Positions 1 to 7,342 of a DNA stretch of 15,232 bases are shown in pieces. Every line of letters begins with the position of its first letter. The first letter of the stretch is position 1. Origin of the DNA: Hyphomicrobiales bacterium (lineage in GTDB: Bacteria > Pseudomonadota > Alphaproteobacteria > Rhizobiales > Beijerinckiaceae); the NCBI GenBank assembly GCA_003164825.1, contig PLUH01000268.1:1-15232 (forward strand). Reading direction: 5' to 3'. The notes beneath the pieces were generated by a model that saw only the letters and a list, made by a program, of their open reading frames with translations, ran no database searches and was not told where the DNA came from. Made by a program: the position numbers and the translations under genes.

Positions 1-1629
1 CACGACATCTATTCGATCGAAGACCTGAAGCAGCTCGTCTATGACCTGAAGAACGTCAATCCTGAGGCCAAGGTCTCGGTGAAGCTCGTCTCCGAAGTCG
101 GCGTCGGCACGGTCGCGGCGGGGGTAGCGAAGTGCAGGGCGGACCACGTCACCATCGCCGGCTTTGAGGGCGGCACCGGCGCCTCTCCGCTGACCTCGAT
201 CAAGCATGCCGGAAGCCCGTGGGAGATCGGTCTTGCCGAGACGCATCAGACACTGGTCATGAACGGCCTGAGATCCCGCATCGCGGTGCAGGTCGACGGC
301 GGCGTCAGAACCGGCCGCGACGTGGTGATCGGAGCGCTGCTCGGCGCCGACGAATTCGGCTTCGCCACCGCTCCGTTGATCGCCGCCGGCTGCATCATGA
401 TGCGCAAGTGCCATTTGAACACCTGCCCGGTCGGCGTCGCCACCCAGGACCCGGTGCTGCGCAAGCGCTTCGTCGGCAAGCCGGAGCACGTCATCAATTA
501 TTTCTTCTTCGTCGCCGAAGAGGTGCGCGCATTGATGGCCGAGCTCGGCTACCGCACGTTCGACGAAATGGTCGGCCAGCGGCAGATGCTGGACCGGGAC
601 CGGCTGATTGAACAGGCCAAGGCGGGGGGGCTCGACTTTTCGAAGCTGTTCTTCAAGCCGACGCCGTGGCCGGAGGACACGATCCACCACAGCGTCTCGC
701 AGGACCACGGGCTCGAAAATGTGCTTGACCGCCGCCTGATCGCAGATTGCAGGGACGCGATCGAGCGCGGCAAGCACGTCCGCCTCGACCTTTCCATCCG
801 CAATTCCGATCGTTCGACCGGGGCGATGCTGTCGGGCGTCATCGCGACCCGGTACGGGCATGCCGGACTGCGCGACGAGGCGATCCACATCAAGTTCAAA
901 GGCACGGCGGGCCAGAGCTTCGGCGCCTTCCTTGCCAAGGGCGTGACCCTCGAGCTCGAGGGCGAGGCCAACGACTATGTCGGCAAGGGCCTATCGGGCG
1001 GACGCATCGTCGTCTACCCGCCGCAAGAGGCGAAGAAACTGACGCCCGAGGCCTCGATCATCGTCGGCAATACCGTCCTTTACGGCGCAATCGCCGGCGA
1101 ATGCTACTTCCGCGGCGTGGCGGGCGAGCGTTTCGGCGTGCGCAATTCCGGCGCGATCGCCGTCGTCGAAGGGACGGGCGACCACGGCTGCGAATATATG
1201 ACCGGCGGGATCATCGTCGTCATCGGCGAAACGGGGCGCAATTTCGCCGCTGGCATGTCGGGCGGCATCGCCTATGTCCTCGACGAGGCCGGAACATTCG
1301 CCCAGCGCTGCAACCTGTCGATGGTCGAGCTTGAGCCGGTGGCCGCCGAGGAAGAGGTGATGTTGCGCCATCTGCATTCGGGCGGCGATCTGCAAGGGCA
1401 CGGGCGCGTCGACGTGATGCGCGACATGAGCCGGTTTGACGCCGAGCGCCTGCATCAACTGATCGCCAACCACGCACGCTACACCGGCTCGACCCGGGCG
1501 CGGCGGATCCTCGAGGACTGGGACGCCTATCTGCCGAAGTTCCGGAAGGTGATGCCGGTCGAATATCGGCGCGCGCTGGCTGAGCTCGCGGCGCAGAGCG
1601 GGCCGCCGATGCTCGCCGCGGGAGAATAA
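1..1629 (+). CDS. gltB: Glutamate synthase large subunit, C-terminal 542 residues (5' end outside window)
   Basis: The reading frame is open from base 1, so the gene enters from the left; the family is usually about 1500 residues, so roughly the last third is present. The enzyme (GOGAT) makes two glutamates from 2-oxoglutarate and glutamine-derived ammonia in the cytoplasm. Fragment residues 1 to about 200 are the end of the FMN-binding synthase barrel, with the GFEGGTGASPL and QVDGGVRTG segments typical of the family. Cysteines 131, 137 and 142 (CIMMRKCHLNTC) match the 3Fe-4S ligands. Residues about 290-440 hold the glycine-rich GXGXG beta-helix domain, with repeated G-x-x-G-x-x-x-G units such as GLSGGRIVVYPP and GMSGGIAYVL. 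The N-terminal glutaminase domain lies outside the window. It ends in TAA and gltD follows 165 bases later in the same direction. Confidence 0.97.
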   Translation, partial: HDIYSIEDLKQLVYDLKNVNPEAKVSVKLVSEVGVGTVAAGVAKCRADHVTIAGFEGGTGASPLTSIKHAGSPWEIGLAETHQTLVMNGLRSRIAVQVDGGVRTGRDVVIGALLGADEFGFATAPLIAAGCIMMRKCHLNTCPVGVATQDPVLRKRFVGKPEHVINYFFFVAEEVRALMAELGYRTFDEMVGQRQMLDRDRLIEQAKAGGLDFSKLFFKPTPWPEDTIHHSVSQDHGLENVLDRRLIADCRDAIERGKHVRLDLSIRNSDRSTGAMLSGVIATRYGHAGLRDEAIHIKFKGTAGQSFGAFLAKGVTLELEGEANDYVGKGLSGGRIVVYPPQEAKKLTPEASIIVGNTVLYGAIAGECYFRGVAGERFGVRNSGAIAVVEGTGDHGCEYMTGGIIVVIGETGRNFAAGMSGGIAYVLDEAGTFAQRCNLSMVELEPVAAEEEVMLRHLHSGGDLQGHGRVDVMRDMSRFDAERLHQLIANHARYTGSTRARRILEDWDAYLPKFRKVMPVEYRRALAELAAQSGPPMLAAGE

Positions 1630-1678
1630 GGAAGGGCAAAGCCGCCCCGGCCGAAGACTGCTCGAACCGCGGGAAGTC

Positions 1679-1698
1679 CCGGCCGATCGCGCGGCCGG
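1679..1698. repeat. Perfect inverted repeat between gltB and gltD
   Basis: CCGGCCG (1679-1685) and CGGCCGG (1692-1698) form a perfect 7-bp stem with a 6-base loop. No T-run follows, so it is not a classical intrinsic terminator. It could stabilise the gltB 3' end or lower gltD expression in a shared transcript. An 8-base palindrome (CTTGCAAG) lies a few bases downstream. The structure is seen directly; the role is a guess. Confidence 0.35.
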
Positions 1699-1794
1699 CA
1701 AAGTTCTTGCAAGATAGGCTTGGCGCCTTATTGAAGTGGACCGGAGCCCGACCCCCGCGATCGGGGAGTGGCGGCGCGGCTCAAGGGTAGCAGC

Positions 1795-3213
1795 ATGGGC
1801 AAGGTGACGGGGTTTCTGGAGATCGATCGCGCGGACCGGCGCTACGCGCCGGCCTCCGACCGAATCCGCCATTATCGCGAGTTCGTGCTGCCGTTAAGCG
1901 AGGAGGCGACCCGCAACCAAGCCGCGCGCTGCATGAACTGCGGCATCCCCTATTGTCACATCGGCTGTCCAGTCAACAACCAGATCCCGGACTGGAACGA
2001 TCTCGCCTATCGCGGCGATTGGCGGGAGGCGGCGCGCAATCTGCTCTCGACCAACAACTTTCCGGAGGTCACCGGCCGGATTTGCCCGGCGCCATGCGAA
2101 GCGTCCTGCACCCTCAACATTCAGGACGCGCCGGTGACCATCAAGACCATCGAATGCGCGATCATCGACCGCGCTTTCGCCGAGGGCTGGGTTGTGCCCG
2201 AACCGTCCGAGCGCAAAACGGGCAAGAAAATCGCCATCATCGGGTCGGGTCCGGCAGGTCTCGCCTGCGCTCAGCAACTCGCGCGCGCCGGCCATGACGT
2301 CCACGTCTATGAGAAGAACGCCAAGGCGGGCGGCTTGCTGCGCTACGGCATTCCAGATTTCAAGATGGAAAAGCGCCATGTCGATCGGCGCATTGAGCAG
2401 ATGACGGCCGAAGGCGTCGTCTTCCACTACAACGCCCATGTCGGCGTAACGATGAGCGCTGCGGACCTTGTCGACTCGCATGACGCCGTCGCGCTTGCCG
2501 GCGGCGCCGAGGCGTCGCGCGACCTGCCGGTTCCCGGCCGCGACCTCGCGGGCGTGCACTTCGCGATGGACTTCTTGCCGCAGCAGAATCGGCGCGTGTC
2601 CGGCGAGCCAGTCGGGACCAACGAGCCGATCCTCGCCAACGGCAAGCACGTCGTGGTGATCGGCGGCGGCGATACGGGATCGGACTGCATCGGCACGTCC
2701 ATTCGGCAGGGGGCGCTCAAGGTCACCCAGCTCGAGATCATGCCGATGCCGCCAAAGGCCGAGGACAAGCTCCTCACCTGGCCGAACTGGCCGCTCAAGC
2801 TGCGCACCTCGTCGAGCCACGAGGAGGGCGCCGAACGCGATTTCGCGGTGACGACGACGGCCTTCGAGGGCGAGAACGGTGTCGTCACTGGCCTCAAATG
2901 CGCCCACCTCGACGAGAGGATGAAGCCGATCGAGGGCTCGGAGTTCACGCTCAAGGCCGACCTCGTGCTGCTGGCGATGGGCTTCGTCTCGCCGGTCAAG
3001 GAAGGCCTGCTGTCGGAGCTCGGCGTCGCGCTGGACAAACGCGGTAATGTCGCCGCCGACGTCACCCGCTACGCCTCGTCCCGCGCCAAGGTCTATGCCT
3101 GCGGCGACATGCGGCGCGGCCAGTCGCTGGTGGTCTGGGCGATCCGCGAAGGCCGTCAATGCGCGGCGGCGGTCGACGAGGCTCTGATGGGCGAGACGGT
3201 CCTGCCGAGATAA
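1795..3213 (+). CDS. gltD: Glutamate synthase small subunit (NADPH-dependent)
   Basis: This 472-residue protein is the normal length for the beta subunit of bacterial glutamate synthase, which takes electrons from NADPH and passes them through FAD and Fe-S clusters to GltB. The N-terminal domain has cysteines 46, 49, 54 and 58 (CMNCGIPYCHIGC) and 97, 101 and 105, matching the 4Fe-4S ligands. The FAD-binding GSGPAG lies at 150-155, and the NADPH-binding GGGDTG at about 290-295. The C-terminal part carries the conserved GD-x5-SLVVWAIREGR segment that completes the FAD site. I chose ATG 1795 because the family starts with MGKVTGFLEIDR and AAGGG (1783-1787) sits 7 bases upstream; an in-frame GTG at 1768 would add nine residues without family support. 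The gap of 165 bases after gltB allows either a shared transcript or a separate promoter. Confidence 0.97.
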   Translation: MGKVTGFLEIDRADRRYAPASDRIRHYREFVLPLSEEATRNQAARCMNCGIPYCHIGCPVNNQIPDWNDLAYRGDWREAARNLLSTNNFPEVTGRICPAPCEASCTLNIQDAPVTIKTIECAIIDRAFAEGWVVPEPSERKTGKKIAIIGSGPAGLACAQQLARAGHDVHVYEKNAKAGGLLRYGIPDFKMEKRHVDRRIEQMTAEGVVFHYNAHVGVTMSAADLVDSHDAVALAGGAEASRDLPVPGRDLAGVHFAMDFLPQQNRRVSGEPVGTNEPILANGKHVVVIGGGDTGSDCIGTSIRQGALKVTQLEIMPMPPKAEDKLLTWPNWPLKLRTSSSHEEGAERDFAVTTTAFEGENGVVTGLKCAHLDERMKPIEGSEFTLKADLVLLAMGFVSPVKEGLLSELGVALDKRGNVAADVTRYASSRAKVYACGDMRRGQSLVVWAIREGRQCAAAVDEALMGETVLPR

Positions 3214-3512
3214 AGGCGGCGCTGCGACAAAAGTGGGTCATATTCCCGCCACTTGTTTTATCCTTCGCCCTTGGCTAAGGTGAATCGAGTTCTCGACCGA
3301 AGAGGTGCGGGCTCGACCAATGTTGCGGGAAGAATGAATTGCGGCCCATGAGGGTTAAATGGGCAGCAAGACATGAAGAGGGGCGGTTGGCCGAACGAAC
3401 TCGGGGCCGGGCAAATATAGGTTTCTCAGTTTCAAACGGGTTTTGCCGGAGCCGGCCGGTGAAAGTCGGGCGTCGTGGGCGCAAGATCTAACAAGGCGAG
3501 CGGAGAATTCAA
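3214..3512. other. Intergenic region between gltD and the small orphan gene
   Basis: About 300 bases without a convincing gene on either strand. A minus-strand open frame (3275-3484) has no recognisable family, no clear ribosome binding site and arginine/proline-rich composition typical of a chance frame in GC-rich DNA. Local AT content is higher than in the neighbours, especially 3241-3290 and 3395-3440, as expected of a promoter region. A weak sigma70-like pair, TTGTTT at 3253 and TAAGGT 17 bases further on, is possible but not convincing. One GANTC site (GAATC, 3282-3286) is present. No strong terminator with a T-run follows gltD. Confidence 0.4.
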
Positions 3513-3728
3513 ATGGCGAGACAAGTGTTTGAAATAGTGATGGGGGACGGGGAAGGCCCGCCGCAACTCTATGGGACTGAATATATCGTGTCGATTGCAG
3601 CTGCTGGTCCGACTCTAGGCGGCGAAACGGGCGACTATGGGATCTGGACTTCCGAATCCGGGCCCTCGATAGACCTGACGGCCGACGCCAAGGCGACGCG
3701 CGAGGTCCGGCGCAAGAAGGCGGCCTGA
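3513..3728 (+). CDS. Small protein of unknown function (71 aa)
   Basis: I do not recognise this family. The case for a real gene is the ATG with GGAG (3502-3505) 7 bases upstream, a frame running to TGA without the arginine/proline bias of chance frames, and an acidic, soluble-looking composition. There is no signal peptide or membrane segment. Residues 1-30 look like a beta-rich start (RQVFEIVMGDGEG...YIVSIAAAG), the middle is rich in Gly, Ser and Thr (GGETGDYGIWTSESG), and the tail is basic (REVRRKKAA). The gene stands alone after the 300-base gap and converges with the first glycosyltransferase, whose stop is only 23 bases away. Ser/Thr-rich stretches next to five glycosyltransferases make it a conceivable acceptor, but this is speculation. 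Confidence 0.6.
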   Translation: MARQVFEIVMGDGEGPPQLYGTEYIVSIAAAGPTLGGETGDYGIWTSESGPSIDLTADAKATREVRRKKAA

Positions 3729-3751
3729 GCGTCGCCGCGCTTCGGGGGCCG

Positions 3752-4546
3752 TCACGCGTAGTCGGTTTCGCCGAGGGTAACGTATCCGGTCCCGGCGCCC
3801 AGATGCGTCCGCATCGAGGGGAGCTGGGGCCGGTAGTCCCTTAGACGATCCCGCAGCTGGGCCAGACGCGGCAAGAGCCGGGGCGGAGTCAGGTGCTTGG
3901 CCGCGGAAATCGCGCGGTGATGCGCCGCGTGCCATGCATTGCTTCCATGGTACCTGTAGATATAGCACCATCCCATACCGCGCAGGCGCGAAATCCGAAA
4001 AGCCTTCGAAGCCTCCGCCCGAAACAGCGCATGAGTCTGGAGCGTATCTTCGCCTCGGCCGATATCCGGGTAAGGCGGCATCACAGCGCGGCGTGCGAGG
4101 ATCGTCCCCTGAATGATGTCCATCGGATAGGACTCGGCGCCCCAGTCGTCCCAGAACAGAGTGTTGTCGGGACGAAACCAGTGCAGCTGGTCGACCAGAT
4201 AGTTCACAGCCGCCTGCTCGGACCGCGCGTGCTCCCATTGCAGCCGCAGGCGCTCGGGGTGATAGCGGTCGTCGTCATCCCACTGACAGATCCACTCGCC
4301 GCGCGCCCGTTCGATTGCGATATTGCGCAATTCCCCAAGCCTTGGCCCGGGCGGGGTGCGCTCGATGCGGATGGACGCCCCCGCATGCGCCGCTACAATC
4401 GCGCCCACTCCGGCATGGGCCGCCTCGTCACCGTCATGAAGGATCACCAGTTCGCGGTCCGCGAACGTCTGTCGGACAAAATCCGACACCGCCTCGGACA
4501 GCAGGCCTGGGCGATCGCCACGCGTGATGCAAAGGCAGCTGATCAT
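3752..4546 (-). CDS. Glycosyltransferase, GT-A fold, family 2-like
   Basis: A 264-residue soluble protein with the features of a family 2 glycosyltransferase: an N-terminal beta strand and nucleotide-binding start (MISCLCITRGDRPGLL), the strand-turn VILHDGD at about 34-40, and the acidic metal-binding motif W-DDDD at 89-93 in the context GEWICQWDDDDRYHP. An acidic GRGEDT at 163-168 fits the general-base region. These residues normally bind Mn2+ or Mg2+ and the sugar nucleotide; sugar and acceptor cannot be read from the sequence. The last 50 residues are Arg/Leu-rich and variable. There is no membrane helix, so it acts in the cytoplasm. The start is ATG with GGA about 6-8 bases upstream. It is transcribed away from the other four glycosyltransferases, with 38 bases between the two start codons. 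Confidence 0.88.
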   Translation of the reverse strand: MISCLCITRGDRPGLLSEAVSDFVRQTFADRELVILHDGDEAAHAGVGAIVAAHAGASIRIERTPPGPRLGELRNIAIERARGEWICQWDDDDRYHPERLRLQWEHARSEQAAVNYLVDQLHWFRPDNTLFWDDWGAESYPMDIIQGTILARRAVMPPYPDIGRGEDTLQTHALFRAEASKAFRISRLRGMGWCYIYRYHGSNAWHAAHHRAISAAKHLTPPRLLPRLAQLRDRLRDYRPQLPSMRTHLGAGTGYVTLGETDYA

Positions 4547-4584
4547 TCCCGATCCAGTGCGCGAACGCGATAGAGGCGGACAAT

Positions 4585-5391
4585 TTGCAAGCGACAGCCT
4601 ACATCATAACCTACCGCGCGGCCGACGATCCAGCACGCCGGGCCAATCTTGAGGCGGTGCTGGCCTGGCTGAAGCTTCAGCCTCCCGCCGAGGTGATCGT
4701 GGTCGAGCAGGATGTGGCGCCAACCCTCGGGGACCTCGCACCTTTCCCGGGTCTGCGCAGCCTGTTCGTCTACAATCCCGGCCCGTTCAACAAGAGTTGG
4801 GGCTTCAACGTCGGCGTCCGCGCCAGCAGGGGTTCCGTGCTTGCCTTCGGCGACGCCGACGTGCTCTGCCGGGCGCTGCCGGCGGCGGTGGCTGCGGCGC
4901 GATCCGGCGCGGCGGTTGTCCGGGCGTTTTCAAAGGCAATCGATCTCGACGAGGCCGAATCGGACATGCTGCGCGTCGACCTCTCCTGCCTTGGCGACCC
5001 CAGCTTCGGCGCGGCCGCGCCCGACCGTACACAATCGGGTGAAATCCCGCCGCTATGCGGCGGGTTGGTGCTGTTCCAGCGTCAGTCCCTGGCTCTGCTC
5101 GGCGGTTGGGATGAACGATTTCTCGGCTGGGGCGGCGAGGACAACGCGATGGACATCAAGATCCAGCGAGGCGGGCTGCGCGGCGTGATGCTCAAGGGGA
5201 GCCCCGGCTTTCACCTGGCGCATCGCAGGGTGGGCGCGACCATCGCAGCGGACCCGCATTACCGCAACAACCTCGCATTGCTCAAACAACTCCGCGCGAT
5301 GCCCGATGACGCCCTGCGCCGGATGTGCGAAGTCACGGCGCAGCTCGCGGGCAACCCGGACATGCACCGCCCGATGGAAAAACTGGCGTGA
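4585..5391 (+). CDS. Glycosyltransferase with galactosyltransferase-type (Glyco_transf_7C) motif
   Basis: A 268-residue cytoplasmic protein. Residues 1-95 form a GT-A nucleotide-binding half: YIITYR at the start, VIVVEQD at 37-43, the conserved NKSWGFNVGVR at 69-79 and the metal-binding DAD at 90-92. Residues 155-215 carry the GGLVLFQR...GGWDERFLGWGGEDNAMDIK pattern of the galactosyltransferase C-terminal domain, with catalytic-type GGED at 183-186 and a conserved H-x-x-H at 210-213. The donor sugar is not predictable. The start is an unusual TTG (4585), preceded by GAGGCGGA at 4573-4580; no better ATG or GTG lies in frame before the conserved first strand. Its stop overlaps the next start as GTGA, implying translational coupling. 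First gene of a four-gene plus-strand unit. Confidence 0.88.
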   Translation: MQATAYIITYRAADDPARRANLEAVLAWLKLQPPAEVIVVEQDVAPTLGDLAPFPGLRSLFVYNPGPFNKSWGFNVGVRASRGSVLAFGDADVLCRALPAAVAAARSGAAVVRAFSKAIDLDEAESDMLRVDLSCLGDPSFGAAAPDRTQSGEIPPLCGGLVLFQRQSLALLGGWDERFLGWGGEDNAMDIKIQRGGLRGVMLKGSPGFHLAHRRVGATIAADPHYRNNLALLKQLRAMPDDALRRMCEVTAQLAGNPDMHRPMEKLA

Positions 5392-6095
5392 CCCGCCCGC
5401 CGAAATCCAAGCGCAGTTCCGCATCGGCGGCCGCGGCCCGGCCGCCTATTCTCGCGGAGTGCAACATCATGGTTGGCACGCCCGCCTATGGCGGCATGGT
5501 GCATATCGATTACCTCCAGCGCCTGTTCGAATACACAAGGGCGGGAATTCAGTTCCAGCTCGACACGATCGGCAACGAAAGCCTGATCACTCGCGCGCGC
5601 AACGCCATTCTGGCCACCTTCCATGTCCGCCGCGAGCTGACGCATCTCTTGTTTCTGGACGCGGACACAAGCCTGCCGGCCGCAGGCCTCGTGCGAATGC
5701 TTATGGCCCGAGCGCCGGTGATCGGCGCGCCGGTCGGGCTCAAAGGGTTCGACGCGAACGGCAACCGCATTTGGAATACCGGCCGTTGCGTGGGCGTGGC
5801 TGGCTCGCTTCTAAAGGTGGAGAATGTTGGCGCCGCCGCCCTGCTGCTGTCGCGCGCGGCCTGCGACGCGCTCGTGCAGGACGCGATCGACCACGGACAT
5901 ACTTACGCGCGCATGAGAACACTGGTGGGCAACACCGACACCTCGGTGCACTATGACGTGTTTCGCGTGGGGGTGCAGGCCAATGAGTATCTGTCGGAGG
6001 ACTTCTGGGTCTGCCGCCGGTTGCGGACGCTCGGGTTCGACATACTGATCGACCCGAGCATCATCACCACCCACTATGGCATGATGCCGGTCTGA
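5388..6095 (+). CDS. Glycosyltransferase-like protein, GT-A fold
   Basis: A 235-residue protein starting at GTG 5388, which overlaps the previous stop (GTGA). A frame extension upstream to 5325 exists but lies inside the preceding gene. Residues 1-22 are a basic, Ser/Ala-rich tail. The core starts with a strand (NIMVGTPAYGG, 26-36), then IGNESLITRARNAILATF (61-78), typical of a group of bacterial and phage glycosyltransferase-like proteins, followed by LLFLDADTSL with the metal-binding DAD at 91-93. The late acidic SEDFWVCRR (SED at 203-205) and THYG with His 229 fit the general-base and metal sites of family 2 enzymes. There is no membrane segment. Donor and acceptor are unknown. An internal ATG at 5469 is an alternative start but would remove the residues just before the first strand. 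The next gene begins 2 bases after the stop. Confidence 0.82.
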   Translation: MTRPPKSKRSSASAAAARPPILAECNIMVGTPAYGGMVHIDYLQRLFEYTRAGIQFQLDTIGNESLITRARNAILATFHVRRELTHLLFLDADTSLPAAGLVRMLMARAPVIGAPVGLKGFDANGNRIWNTGRCVGVAGSLLKVENVGAAALLLSRAACDALVQDAIDHGHTYARMRTLVGNTDTSVHYDVFRVGVQANEYLSEDFWVCRRLRTLGFDILIDPSIITTHYGMMPV

Positions 6096-6097
6096 GC

Positions 6098-7342
6098 ATG
6101 AGCCGCAACGGCGCGATCGAATACATTTCCTACGCCGGCGCCGTGGGCTACGGGACGGCCGCGGTCGGGTATGTGCGCCTGCTCGTCGAAGCGGGGTTCG
6201 AGGTCCATTGGATGCCCTATCCGGGCGACGCCATCGGGTCCGGCCGCGTCGGAGAGGGGATCGGGAGCGCCGAGCTCAGCCGCGGCCGCGCCAGCCTGAT
6301 CGCCCGCAGCGTAGCGGGCGCCGATAGTCGCCTCAAGCCGCTAGTCGAAGCAACTTCGCGGCCGGTCGACGCCAGTGTCCGCATTATCCACCTTGTGCCA
6401 GGCTACTGGCTTGAACACCTTAACCCCACGATCGGCGTGCGCCATGTCGGCATCGGCACGTGGGAGACCGACACGCTCATCCGGAAATGGGTTCCGGCGC
6501 TTGCCCGCATGGATCATCTCTGCGTGCCGTCTGCGCACAACGAGGCGGTGCTGCGCGCGGCGCCGGAGCGCCTTCCGGCTGCAACAGTGGTCCCGCATCT
6601 CTGTCGCGAGACGCTGCAGCCGCCGCCGCCCGCGCGCCTCGCCGGGCTGGCGAAATTCCTCGGCATCCGTCCGGACGACACCGTGTTCTACACGATCAAC
6701 GCCTGGGCCCCGCGCAAACGCCTTGCTGCGCTCATCGACGGCTTCGTGCGCAGCTTCACGCAGGAGGACCGTGTCGCGCTCATCGTCAAGACCAGCCGCG
6801 ACGTCCCGTACGATGATCCCGCATCTCCGGTCAGTGACCGCAGCGCAAGCCGGGTCGCGGCGGCGATCATCGCCCGCGCCGCGGCCGAACTCGGACGGCC
6901 GCCGCCCCGCATCGCGATCATCGCCGACGAGGAACTGCCCGACAATTTCATCGACGGACTGCATACGCTGGGGCATTGTTTTGTTTCATTGTCGCGGTCC
7001 GAGGGTTTCGGGCTTGGCGGGTTTGACGCGGCAACGCACGGCCGCCCGGTCATCACAGTGGATTATGGCGGGCCGATCGACTATCTCGGCGCCGATTGGC
7101 GCGGCCGGGTGCCGTACCGGATGGCGCCTGCCGAGAATTCTTCCGGATACGATTGGTTCGAAGATGGCCATTCCTGGCCCGACCCCGACGACGCGGCAGC
7201 TTTTGCGCTGATGCGAAAATTTGCGGCCGATCCCGCGCCGTTCCGCTCCGAAGCCGAAGCCACGTCGACCCGCATCCGTAGAGAGTTCGGCGCAGAGGCG
7301 GTCACGCGGCGCCTGCTGGCCGCGCTAGACCAAGTGGCATGA
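6098..7342 (+). CDS. Glycosyltransferase, GT-B fold, family 4-like
   Basis: A 414-residue protein of usual GT4 length. The N-terminal domain opens with a GAVGYGTAAVGYVRLL loop (14-29), the Gly-rich acceptor-side loop of GT-B enzymes, and contains HVGIGTWETD at 116-125. The C-terminal nucleotide-sugar domain starts near 195 with VFYTINAWAPRKR, has VALIVK at 226-231 and ends with the conserved SEGFGLGGFDA...GRPVI. In the usual E-x7-E donor-binding motif the second Glu is Asp here (E302, D310), as read from the codons. No membrane helix is seen. The start ATG is 2 bases after the previous stop, and the stop overlaps the next start as ATGA, so it is translated as part of the same unit. Sugar specificity cannot be deduced. 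Confidence 0.88.
   Translation: MSRNGAIEYISYAGAVGYGTAAVGYVRLLVEAGFEVHWMPYPGDAIGSGRVGEGIGSAELSRGRASLIARSVAGADSRLKPLVEATSRPVDASVRIIHLVPGYWLEHLNPTIGVRHVGIGTWETDTLIRKWVPALARMDHLCVPSAHNEAVLRAAPERLPAATVVPHLCRETLQPPPPARLAGLAKFLGIRPDDTVFYTINAWAPRKRLAALIDGFVRSFTQEDRVALIVKTSRDVPYDDPASPVSDRSASRVAAAIIARAAAELGRPPPRIAIIADEELPDNFIDGLHTLGHCFVSLSRSEGFGLGGFDAATHGRPVITVDYGGPIDYLGADWRGRVPYRMAPAENSSGYDWFEDGHSWPDPDDAAAFALMRKFAADPAPFRSEAEATSTRIRREFGAEAVTRRLLAALDQVA

Noticed and set aside
1894..3159. Long minus-strand open frame opposite gltD
   Set aside because: Antisense shadow of a complete and conserved gltD; no family features or ribosome binding site.
3275..3484. 69-residue minus-strand frame in the gap after gltD
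   Set aside because: Arg/Pro/Ser-rich composition, no ribosome binding site and no recognisable family; treated as chance.
3893..4573. 226-residue plus-strand frame opposite the first glycosyltransferase
   Set aside because: The minus-strand product has clear GT-A motifs; the plus-strand translation has none and no usable ribosome binding site.
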